Below, piece by piece: positions 29,652 to 41,300 of a stretch of DNA of 64,000 nucleotides (its first letter is position 1; every line of letters begins with the position of its first letter). Source of the stretch: Phaeosaccion multiseriatum (lineage: Eukaryota > Ochrophyta, other classes). Where the stretch lies: contig OZ218950.1 in assembly GCA_965112735.1 (NCBI GenBank), forward strand, positions 6,448,001 to 6,512,000. The letters run 5' to 3'. A program made the position numbers and the translations under genes. The notes beneath the pieces are model-generated. The model was not told the origin of the DNA and made no database searches. It was given only the letters and a program-made list of their open reading frames with translations.

Positions 29652-31934
29652 TCAGCCTTGGAACTCGGCCGCCATATCCTCGATAATCTCTGATCGCACC
29701 CCCCGATGTGCGAGGGTTCGATATCCGGTGTAGCCAAACTCACAATCGCAAGCTCGCATGGGCCCGTACAACTGACTTGGATGCAACGTAAGCGGGCTCC
29801 TCGCGGCTGCAGCGGTGAGATTCTCCACTAGGACTGTGTCACTCCGACTGCCTGCTTTTGCCACTGCGACGTCCACATCGGCCCCAAGAGAGAGAAGCCG
29901 CTGCACCACGGCCTCATGGTTGCCTGCGCATGCCACCAGGAGGGGCTGTCAAGGTGTGGCGAGAGGAGGCGAGAGAGGGAGGGAGGGAGGGAGGGAGGGG
30001 GGTGGGAGGAAAGAAGGGAGGGGAGAGGGAGGCGGCAAGAGAAGAGAACAGGGGGGCAAGGGCACAGGCAAAGGCAACGTGGGACGAGGATCTGAGCAGC
30101 AGCAGTGAAGGGGAGGAAAGGGAGACATTCACACATACACAACAAGGCGCAAGGTGTGCACAAGGTGTGCGCAGGCAGCGTTCACCCCTCACCCCCTCCC
30201 TCCTTGACCTCAGTCTCTACTCTGCCGTCTGGCTATGGGGCCTCCTCCTCCTCCTCCTACTCCTCCTCCTCCTCCTCCTCCTCCTCCTCCTCCTCCTCCT
30301 CCTCTTCTCTCCTCCTCCTCTTCTCTCCTCCTCCTCCTCCTCCTCCTCCTCCTCCTCCTCCTCCTCCTCCTCCTCCTCTCTCCTTGCTCATTCTAGCTCT
30401 CTCCCCCCCCCTCCATCCCACCATCATCCAGCACCCAAGGCCACCACTTCAGTGCCAGCCCTGTACTATCCTGCCGTGGTGGCGTTCCCCGGCTCCCCCC
30501 CCCCCCCCCACACACACACACACATACACACACACGTACCGTGGCTCCGTCAGATCTTGGCGCATCGACCTCTGCCCCCTTGGCCAGCAGCATGTCCACA
30601 ATCAGCAAGTGTCCGTTTTGACTGGCCATAAACAGCGGCGTTGACCCCGTCTTGGTTCGGCTCTTGACCGAGGCCCCGGCTGCCAATAGCACCTGCACCA
30701 CCGACCTTAGGCCCATCGTCGAGGCCGCAAGGAGCGGCGTCTGCTCCTCAGGGCCGGCACTCACATCAACCTCCCCTGTCCCCGTGCTGCCCCCCTTGCC
30801 GCCGTGCGCCACGAGCTTCCTTACCACCCTCGTATGTCCATGCGTACACGCCATTAGGAGAGGAGTGTTACCCTTCTTGTCACGGCGGTCCAAGGACGCG
30901 CCGGCCGCGAGAAGTTGCTCCACCACCCCCAGTCGGCCCAACTGACAGGCGATGAGGAGAGGCGTGTATCCGTCTGTGGGGCTAGACTTGTGCACTGACG
31001 CTCCAGCGCTGAGGAGGCGCCTCACCACCTCGTCGAGGCCATGCCTACTCGCGATTACCAACTACAACACGGAGAGCGAGATCGACACGGAGGAGGATGG
31101 AGGAGTAGGGTGTTGAGAGGAGGGGGGGTGGCTTGACGCATTGTTCGTTCAGCAGATCCTTGGAAACATGTACCCCCTCCCACCGCCTTTCACCTACCGG
31201 AGTACACCCGCGAGCGTTTGCCTTATTGACGGCCACGCCCTGGGCCACGAGGAGGGGGACGGCTTCTCGTCTGTCGTACCCTGCTGCCAGGCTGAGCGCA
31301 GTCTCTCCATCCTTGTCGACGCTGTCATCCAGGGAGCCCTTCCCTTCGAGCGCGACGAGAGCGTCGATGGCGGCTTGGATAGAAGAAGGAGCCTCACCCT
31401 TCCTGATAGCGTCGGCGAGTCGTTTTCGCTGTGTAGGGAGGAGGATGGATACGGGGAAGAGAAGGAGGGAGGGAGAGAGGGTGAGGAGGAGAGGAGGAGA
31501 ATACCAACGCAGCGGGAGGCGGTGGTGAAGGGGGCAAACACAATGCACTGCACCTGAGGGGTATCTGAGTAGCAGATGGGGGGAATGGATGGCATATATA
31601 CACTCCGTGTTATAATTGAATTGCGTATTGGTGCTGAGCAAATCCCATGGCCGTAGGCTGCCACCGTTTGATCCCAAATCCCCGTTGGCAATTCACATCG
31701 TTGACACGAGAGTTGCGAGAGAGAGCAGTAGAAGATGGGCGAAGGACAAAAGGGATAAGCACAAGGACACTGTGGTGGTGTGGGTCAGCTTCTGCTCTTC
31801 TGCGGCTCATCGTTGGCCTTCGTAAAAGAGGTACGTACTTGGATGCGTTTTCTTTGATCACTGACTGCTTGGATCCTGATGACGACAGGAAGGAGAGAGC
31901 CGCTGCGATGCCAACAACACATGCAGGGGGGCAT
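29652..31934 (-). CDS. Ankyrin-repeat protein (4 exons)
   Basis: Transcript order: 31934-31839 (tentative first exon, MPPCMCCWHRSG to DQRKRIQ), 31428-31198, 31061-30540 and 29945-29652. All junctions are phase 0, giving about 370 residues. Splicing rebuilds ankyrin repeats exactly: GCTP joins LVIASRHGLDEVVRRLL, and DGAT joins PLLVACAGNHEAVVQRLL. About seven repeats are visible, including GYTPLLIACQLGRLGVVEQL, NTPLLMACTHGHTRVVRKLV and STPLFMASQNGHLLIVDMLL. The C-terminal 60 residues are non-ankyrin (MRACDCEFGYTGYRTLAHRG). Ankyrin arrays bind proteins; the partner is unknown. The gene starts head-to-head with the myosin gene, 381 bases apart. The first exon is uncertain because no homology supports it, only the ATG, phase and GTACGT donor. 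Confidence 0.75.
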
Positions 31935-32315
31935 GGGGTAGTAATGTATATGCTTACATACAGCTGTATTTGTAGAAGTAGTCAAAGGAAGGGAGCTGAG
32001 AGGGAAGGAAGGGGGGGAGGGGAAGGAAGGGGAGGAAATTCTAAAGGGGGGGGGGGGGTTAAATCACCTCATACAGGCTGCCGCAATCTTGGTGTTTTGT
32101 CTCGCATTGGATAGTGCATGAGCAGATCGTTGTATACGCCCCGCGCCATCCAAACGAGGCTTCTTGTTCGACACAGTGGGCTCGCGGGGCGGGGGGGAAT
32201 ATCACCAACGGCCAACGCTTAATCACCCGTATCCACACCCATTCGCTCTGTGTGCTACTCCCCATCCATAACCACTACGGCAGACACGAAGAGGACAAGA
32301 GGAGGCCTGTAAAAG
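31935..32315. promoter_or_regulatory. Shared divergent promoter region (ankyrin / myosin)
   Basis: This 381-base gap separates the start codons of two divergently transcribed genes and must contain both promoters. A G-rich tract (gggaggggaaggaaggggagg... to a G11 run) spans about 32003-32057. No specific factor site is claimed. Confidence 0.5.
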
Positions 32316-35300
32316 ATGGGTAAGGGAAGGAGAAGGTCCTCCGTGGGCCAGCCGAGCCCCGCCAACAGTAGCGCAGGAAGCGCGGGTGGGAAAGGAGGAG
32401 ACAGAGCCAGCAAGGGCAAGGTCGCGGCCAGCCTAGTCAACAAAGCCGAGCAACGCGCGTTCTTCGACCCGGCTTACTGCGTACCCGCGGGTCAGGCCGG
32501 CGCGGATGACCTCTTCAAAGACGAGGAATATGTTGGAAAGTGAGTACCTATCGATCGTAAAGGAATGCTGACTCAATGGTGTGATTTGACATCGTATATT
32601 CTCCCACATTTGCCCCTATACTGCTGCTCTGTCTTGTTTGAACGTGGCCCTCCAATGGAACACAAGTCACTGTGCACATTTTCTCACCATTCGTAGCCGC
32701 CAGGCTGTGCATACATATGTCCCCCTAAGCAACCTGCTTGTACCCGTTGTTCCTTCTCTGTCCCTCCCCTACCTCCCCTTCAGACTGCTCTACACGCCCT
32801 GCATCATCCTCCGGCAGGTGGCGGACAGCAGTGACGTCATGGTGCGCACCACAGATGGCGAGCGCCACCGCATGAAGGGAGAGCACCTGCGCTACGTCGG
32901 GAAGCAGGCCGAGGAGGGCGTGAGGGACATCCTCGTCCTTAATGACTTCAGCGAGATGAGCATGTTGCACACACTGAGGGTCAGATACCTCAAGGACGAG
33001 GTGCGTGTGTGTGCGTGTGTGTGCGTGTTTGTGTATGTGTGCGCGAGGCAAGAGGAGCGAGTGGCCGAGGCGGTGACGTGGGGATACTGGGAGGACGTCA
33101 CGGCTGGAGACGAACGGACTCGATGGCTAAGCAACGCGACAGATGTACTAACTTCCAACACCCCCCCCCCACTATCTTTTCGCTTCCCCCCCCCTTCTCG
33201 TCAACGAACCTCAACGCGCTTCGTATTTTGCATCATATCACACACCACAAACCATACCACGCACATACACACACATAAACACAATATGTATGTTATGTAT
33301 ACATGTATACATCACACTACACACAGGTGTACACCTTCGTGGGCCCCATCCTCATCTCCATCAACCCCTACAAATGGATCAAGGGCCTCTACGAGGAAAG
33401 CGCCATGCTTACCTACCACGGGGCTTCGGCGCAGGGAGGGGACGCCGCCGCCTCCCTCGCTCCCCACCTCTTCTCCGTTGCCGACGCTGCCTACTGCGCC
33501 CTCGTCAACTCAAGCAAGAAGGCACAGAACCAGTCCATCATCATCAGTGGAGAGAGCGGCGCCGGAAAGACGGAAGCCACCAAGATTATCATGCAGTACC
33601 TGGCCAGGATCACCAGCGGCTCGTCGGGCGGGGGGGGCAGCGGAGGTCATGCCCCGGGGGGAGAGATTATCGCTGCTCACTCCGGCGGTGGGGGGGGGGG
33701 GAGCACCATCCACGTTGGCGAGCTGGAGGAGCGAGTGCTTAGCTGCAATCCGGTGCGTGGGTGCGTGCGTGCACGTGTGCGTGGGCTTGGATGTGTGGAA
33801 GCATAAGACTGCGTGGGCGTGGGCGAGTGTGTGCTGCCGTTGGGCATCAGGACCCCCAAGTCACACCGAAACACTCTCGAAAGACAAGCGGACAGGCCCA
33901 CCCTTTCTACGATTCGCCCCCCCGCCCCCTCTTCCTCCCATCCCTCTTACTAACACGCCCAACACAACGCTCATACTCAAATCAATAACCCGCCGTATGT
34001 GCGCCTGTCCTCCTTCCTTGCCACACCACTTCCATCAGCTCTTGGAGAGCTTTGGCAACGCTCGCACCCTCCGAAACGACAACTCGTCGCGCTTCGGAAA
34101 GTTCATCAAGATTCAGTTCGACGCCTCTGGCAAGATCACGGGAGCGCAGATCGAAAACTACCTGCTGGAGAAGACGAGGATCGTAAGGCAGGCGGTGGGG
34201 GAGCGCAACTACCACATTTTCTATCAGGTAGGTAGGCGGGGAAGGCGGGAGAGGAGTGGGAGGAAAGAAGGCGCTGGCACAGTAAGTATGGAAGTACGTA
34301 GGCGTGCGAGTGGATAGAACGATTGGTCTTGCTTTCTTCACCTTCTCCTTTATCATCAGGAGACCTGATCGTTGTGCTTCCTTCCTTCCCCTTCCCCTTC
34401 CCTTTTCCTCTCATCCTCAGCTCCTGGAGGGCCTCAGTAGCGACGTGCTGAAGGGCCTGGAGCTGGAGGGAGGGCCTCAGGCCTTCGGATTCCTCAACGG
34501 CAGCGAGTGCTACGAAGTGCCTGGCAGGAGCGACACAGAGGTGGGTGGGTGCGTGCGTGCGTGCATGACGGATGGTCCATGGCCCGTTGTGGGCCAGGCA
34601 CTCAGTGGCAATTCTTCACCGGATTGTATACTGGAGTCTATCGTGGTCCCGCCTCTCTTTTTCACTCCCTGCTCTCTGTCTCACTCCCTCGTCCTCTCGT
34701 CTTCACCTTGTCCCCACGCCCCTCCGCCCTCTACTCTCTCGTCTTCACCTTGTCCCCACGCCCCTCCGCCCTCTACTCTCTCTCTTCCTCCCTCTCCCTC
34801 GTCCACAACAACCTCTGCTTGACAACTGCATGACCTCTGCTTGACAACCTCTGTTGGACGACAGGAGTTCGAGGTGACTGTAGCTTGCCTGGCCGCCATC
34901 AACGTGTCTGAGGAGACGCGTGCACGCATCTTTGAGCTGTTGGCCGCTGTGCTGCACCTCGGCAATGTCCAGTTTCAGGACAATGAGGAGGGCCACGCGG
35001 CCATGGCCCCGGAGAGCGACGCCCACCTGCGGGCAGCGGCTCGCATGCTCGGGTTTGAGGGAGATGCCATGGGAAGGGCGCTCTGCACGAAGGTAAGTTG
35101 GGTTGTTAGATGGTTGGGTGTGGGTGGGTGGTTGGTTGGTTGGTTGGTTGGTTTTGTGCTTGATGGTTTGTGGTTGGATCGCTGGCTGGCTGGCTGGCTG
35201 GTTGGTTGGTTGGTTGGTTGGGTCAGCTGGTTGGATGGCGGTGAGGCGAATCAAGCTTGCAGTCTTGGGGGATACCGATTCTCAGTACCCATACTGGTAA

Positions 35301-38300
35301 TAAGCTTGCTGGGACTGAAACTGAAACTCTGCGTCACAACAACAGGTGCTGAAGATGAAGGGATCTGATGTGGTGCAGCACCAGTCAGTGGAGCAGGCCA
35401 TCGACAAAAGGGATGCCTTGGCCAAGGTGAGCAGAGTGAGCAGCGAGGGGGTTTAGAGAGAGGGAGCAGCATGGCAGCTACTTGCAGTCGACAACGACAG
35501 GCCTGAACGGGGCACGCGTGGGGGGAGGTATGCGAAGGGCAAACAACCTCAAGCACATGCCATTGTACTGATCAGTCTCACGTAGTTTTGCTTGCTGGCG
35601 ACGTTTGCGATCACCACCACCAACTCGTCCATCACCTACCCACCCATCCACCTACCTCCCCTCAGGCGGTGTATAGCGAGCTCTTCCTGTGGCTGGTGCA
35701 GGCTCTGAACCGGACCATCAGCGCCGAGCAGGGCAAGTGGTGGGGCTTTATCGGGGTGCTCGACATTTACGGTTTCGAAAAGTTCGACGTCAACAGCTTC
35801 GAGCAGGTACGAGACAATTTTGAAAGAAGCATAGAATGAAGAGTGGCAGAGCCAGTTGTCTCTATGAGTATCTTTACTTCTTCCTTCCTAATTTTCCTCT
35901 ACGCCCTTCACACACATGTGTGTGTGTGTGTCAATGAATGCTCAAATAGCTGCTGATCAACTACGCCAACGAGAAGCTGCAGCGCCACTTCAACAAACAC
36001 ATCTTCGAAGTGGAGCAGGAAGAGTATGCCAACGAGGGCATTGACTGGAGCTACATCAAGTTCAACGACAATCAGGTACATGCAGTGCACCATCACGTAA
36101 CTATTCGCATCGCTACGTCTTGTCGTATATCTATATACCTGCACGTACTACCATCTCACAACCCACCACACACCCCCATTCACGGCCACCCCCAACCCCC
36201 CCCTACACCCACCCACTCATCCACTGCCATCCCACCCTGTCCCAGCTGTGCCTGGACTTGATCGACGGCAAGCCGCACGGCCTGGCAGGCATCCTCAACG
36301 CATTGGACGATGCGCAGCGCTTCAAGGGAGAGGAGGCCAACGCAAACTACCTCAATCAACTTCACGTGTCCTTTGGAGGGGACAAGGTGAGTGCATGAGT
36401 GAGCATCACCTGGGCATCATCTGGGCATCACCCTTCTCTCTCACCCCCCCCCCCCCCACCCTACTTCACTGCTCCACTTCTCCACTGCCAGACAGCAGCA
36501 CACAGCAAACTTTCCATCGTTTTGGCGCTTGGACCGTCCTTTATGTTGCTCTTTTGCCTGTGCCCGTGTCCAACTGTTTGCCTTTTTGCCCACCTTCTCT
36601 CTCTTCTTCTCCCCTCCCTCCCTCCGTCCTTCTGTTAAAGGCCAAGCACGAACACTTCGTGGTGCCGCGTTTCCACAAGGACACGTACTTTGGCATCCTG
36701 CACTACGCAGGGGAGGTGTTCTACACTGTGCAGGGCTTCAACGAGAAGAACAGGGAGAACCTCAGCAGCGACATCAAAGACCTCATCAGAGGCACCTCCT
36801 CCGACTTGCTCACGTGAGTCAGAGTCAGGCATTGCTCTTGTCTCGTCTCTCTCTCTCTTCCTTCTCCCTCCGTACCTCTTTCTCTCTGCCTCTCTCTCTC
36901 TTCCATCTCTTTTGTCTCTCTCTCCCTCTCTACCTCTCTCTCTCCATCTCTCCCTCTCTTTTTCCGTTCTTCCTTCACCTGAGTGCTCTGTGGTCGGTAC
37001 TTGCTACCCCCACTTCAGCCCTCCCCCCGCTTACCTCTCACTCACACCCTCCTCGAACCCTAACCCTATCCCTCTTGCCTCTCCCCCCCCCCCCCACCAC
37101 CACCACCACCACCACCACTATCCCACCCCTATTACAGCGAGGCCTTTGCCATCGGGAGCAGTCTCCTGGACAGCTCCAACCTTGCCGCCCCCGGGGGTGC
37201 GCCTGGGCCAGCGGGCAACGCGCGCCGCGGGGGAGGTAGAATCCGCGAGACATCTGTGAGCGCACAGTTCAAGCAGAGCCTACAGGTAAAGGTGTCTTGT
37301 CTTGTCCCTCTTTCTCGTGGTCGAACATCTCTTCTTTCGCGCTTGCTGGAGCGCCACCCATCTCCCCTTTCTCACCCCTCTCTTCTCGTTGGTTCTGCTC
37401 CCTCCATCACCCTTTGTGTGAACTCGCTCACCCACACCGCAGGGTCTCATGCACACAGTAGCCGCCACGTGTCCTCGTTACATCCGCTGCATCAAGCCCA
37501 ACCATACCAAGGAGGCAGATGCCCTTAATGGGGTTGAGACGCTGCGCCAGCTCAAGTACGCAGGGATGATGGAGACTATTCGCATCAGGCAGCAGGGCTA
37601 CGCGTTGCGTGAAGACCACGACCAGTTCGTGGCTCGCTACATGGCCCTTGCGCCGGATGCAAAGACGGTGGAGGAGCTTGTGGACCGCCTCTCGAAGCAG
37701 CTGAGCATCGGTCACGAGGACTGGCAGATCGGCACCACAAAGGTGGGAGAGAGATGGTTTGGCCTACACATACACGCACGCACACACACACACACACACA
37801 CATGTATATACTCATACGCTCATACGCACATATGGATGCTTTTGGTTTGGCTCCTCTCGTCCCCTCCTTGTCCTATATCCCTCTCCTCGTCGCGCCACTG
37901 CGATCCGCCTGCCTATCCTCCGCTCACTCTTTGCCTCCTCCCCCTCTCCCTTCCCTCCTTCATTACCTACCTACCTGCCTACCAAATGGCTCTGCACATG
38001 CGTACGAACACAAGATCTTCCTCCGCCGGACCCTCGCCGACAGCCTCGAGCGATTGGTGGCGCTGAGGATCTGCTCTGCCACTCGCACTGTCCAGCGGGC
38101 GTGGCGAACCCATGTGGCCCACACCGCGAGTGTGAAGCTGCAGACGTGGGTGAGGTGTAGGATGCAGGTGCGCAGCCTGGCTCGAACGGTCCGCGCCACG
38201 GTTCGACTCCAGTGCTGTCTTCGCAAGTGGAGCGCACAGAGTCGGTACGCGGCAGAGCTGAAGAAGGTGAGGAGGGAGGGGAGGGAGGGAGTTGACTGGG

Positions 38301-41300
38301 CAATCTTGTCTTCTCTTACGTGTGAGTATGTCTTGAAAACTTGGCTTCGAAACAAAAGACATGCATGTCCTACATACACACACAACCATCGCTCGCTGCA
38401 TTCTATGCGTTCCCGACATCCCAATCGTGCATCCACATCTTCCTTGTTTCGCTGACTCCATCTTGCTTGTCACACTCGTTCTTCTTATCCTTATCCCTGT
38501 TTCCCTTCTTCTCGACAAACGCGCCCTCAGGTTGTGGGCTGTCAGACTGCCGCGCGCGGCTACTTGGCTCGGCGCCTGCTGCGAGACTTGAAAGACCCTT
38601 ACAGGCAGATGGCAGTGGATGAACTCGCCACTGCCCTGCTGAAGGCGGAAGAGGAGCTGAATCAGGCGCTGGAGGACAAGGTCTTCTCTCGGTGTGAGGA
38701 GCTGCAAACGCGCATCACCCACATCCAGCGCGTGCTCAAGGACAAGGGCGGAGTCCCGATTGATGCGGAGGGAGGAGGAAGCGCCTCAGGCGGCGATAGT
38801 CCCTCCTCCCACAACGGGATGAATCGCGAAGAGATTGAAATTCGCATTCTCGAGACGCAGCTGCGACTGGACGCTGCCAGTGCTGACAAGGACTTTGGCC
38901 TTTGTGGACAGCTGCAGGAAGCCATGTCGGCACTCGAGGCCATCAAGGCGCAGCACAAGGCTCAGCATCCCACCATGGAGGAGGTGGAGGAGGGCATTGC
39001 CAAGGCCAAGGTGGACATTGAGCACGCCATGACAGGCAAAGACTTCAGCAGGTGTGCTCGGCTGCAGGCAGATATTGAGGTGTTTGAGACGCAGCGAGCG
39101 AAACTCGTTGCCGCGAAAGAGGCAGCAGCAGCGGCGGCTGGAGGAGGGGCTGTAGGAGGCTCGGGCGACGATCTGTCCAAGCTGATGCGAGGAGAGCTTG
39201 CGGGCAGGCTGGAGGAGGCGAAGGCTGCGCTGGCGGAGGCCGAGAAGGAACGGCGCTTCAACGAGTGTGTATCCCTCCAGGCGAGGATTGATGCTGTGCA
39301 GCAGGCCATCGATGCCCTGCCTGCAGTGGATACCTTGGAAGAGGCCGTTCGCGAGACAAAGGAGAGACTCGAAGCTGCGACAAGTGCCAAAGACTATCGA
39401 GTGCAAGCGGAGCTGACGATCGAGTTGGAACGAGTGTCGACACAGCTTGCAGCAATGGTGGAGGACGAGCAGAAGGAGTTTTCGAGAGAGAAGGTGACGC
39501 TCCGCCTGGGTGAGCTTGAGGGGCTGGTGAAGAAGGCAATCGCAGATAAGGACTTTGTGCAGTGTGGGCCTTTGCAGAAGGAGATTGATAAGCTGGAGAA
39601 GATTAAAGCCACCTTCCCCTCGGCGGAGAAGCTCGACGCGGATATTGAGGCAAAGGAGGAAGCCGTTAAGGCCAGCCTCGCCGCGAGAGACTTTTCTGCT
39701 TGTGCAACGCTGGAGGAGGAGCTCAAGGGACTAAAGGGAGAGCGCGCACTTTGCCCTGAGCCTCTGCCCGTGAAGAAGACGATGAAACAGCCGGAAGACG
39801 GCGCTAAGAAGGCCCCCGTTGCCGCGAGAGTTGTAGCGGGGGGAGTTGGAGCAACAGTACCTACCGCACCGCTGACTGCCGCTGCTACTTCACCATTGGC
39901 GGCTCGGTCCAAGAAGAATGGCGTCGCAGTAGTGTCTGCCAAACCTTTGACGGCGAAGAAACAGCCCAAGTCAGGAGCACCAAAAGCAGCGTCAGCAGCA
40001 GCAGAGACACGGCCGGTGTCGAAGCTGCGGCCCAAGCAGCCCGTGACTCTCTCTCAAGAGGCCACCGTGGAGGAAGTCGCGCTGGAGATGAGCAAGCACC
40101 GCACTGACGCGGCACTTCTCGTGTCGTCTTCCGGCGCTCTGGCAGGCATCATTACGGACAACGATCTGACCAGGAGGGTCGTGGCCAAGGGAGTCGATCC
40201 CACGACCACCGCAGTGGCCGATGTCATGACCGCCAATCCCCTCTGTGTGGCGATGGAAGACTCGGCGCTGGAGGCCCTAGGGATCATGATGCAGCGTCAT
40301 TTCCGGCACTTGCCAGTGACTTCCGGCTCAGAGAAGGGCGGTGGTGTATCGGGACTGCTGGACATTGCCAAGGTCATGTACGATGCGATTTCCTGCTTGG
40401 AGAAGAAGGCGCAGAGAGAGAAGGAGAACGGAGGAATGGGAAGTGGGAAGGGAGGAGGGGGGGCGTTGGGAGAGAGCAGCGTGGCCAACTTGGAGAATAT
40501 GACGCGGGCATTGGGCAAGAGCAGTGGAGGAGCCGGGGCGGGCAAGAAGGCGGCGCAGCAGGCCGCAGTGATGCAGATGCTCCTCCAGCAGGTGTTTGCG
40601 GACAATGAGGAGCCGACCTTGGGTGATGTGCTCCAGTCCAAGGGCACACCACAGTTCGTTTCTCCCTCAGACAGCGTGCGAGCCGTGGCGGAGGTGATGG
40701 CGGAGTGCCGAAAGGCGGTGCTGGTGCTTGACGGACGCTCTCTCGTGGGTATCTTCACGCCCAAGGACCTGCTGAACCGCGTGCTGGCGAAGGGTCTATC
40801 TCCAGACGAGACGGCGGTGGAGGAGGTGATGACTCCCAACCCGGACAGCGTATCTCCAGAGCTGAGCGTGCTGGACGCGCTTCATCAGATGCACGAGTAC
40901 AAGTACTTGCACTTGCCTGTGGTGGAGGAGAGCGGGAAGGTGATTGGTCTGGTGGACGTGATGGAGGTGATTGGCGCGGCGGGAGGAGAGGACGGCTCCG
41001 GATGGGAGTCCTTTTTTGGCAGCGCTATGGATGCCCGAGATGACATGTCCGACACTGCTAGCCTTCACAGCGTAGGGAGCTTGCGAGGCCCGAGGAGCGA
41101 GGCCAGCTCCAAGGCTCCGAGCGGAGTGTCGACCAAGGCTGCCGCGGCGGCTGCTGCTGATGCGCGGCCGGTGTCTCGCCTCCGGCCCAAGATGCCCATC
41201 ATTATGGACGACTCGAGTAGCATCGAGGAGGTGGCGGTGGAGATGTCGAGAAAGAGGACAGACGCGGCTCTGTTGGTGAGCGAGGAGGGCGCTCTCCAGG

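Noticed and set aside
29690-29745. tRNA-like B-box (ggttcgatatcc)
   Set aside because: It lies inside the last ankyrin exon, and no cloverleaf or A-box at correct spacing can be drawn.
38196-38215. tRNA-like B-box (ggttcgactcc)
   Set aside because: It is within the coding exon of the myosin neck with no acceptor stem around it.
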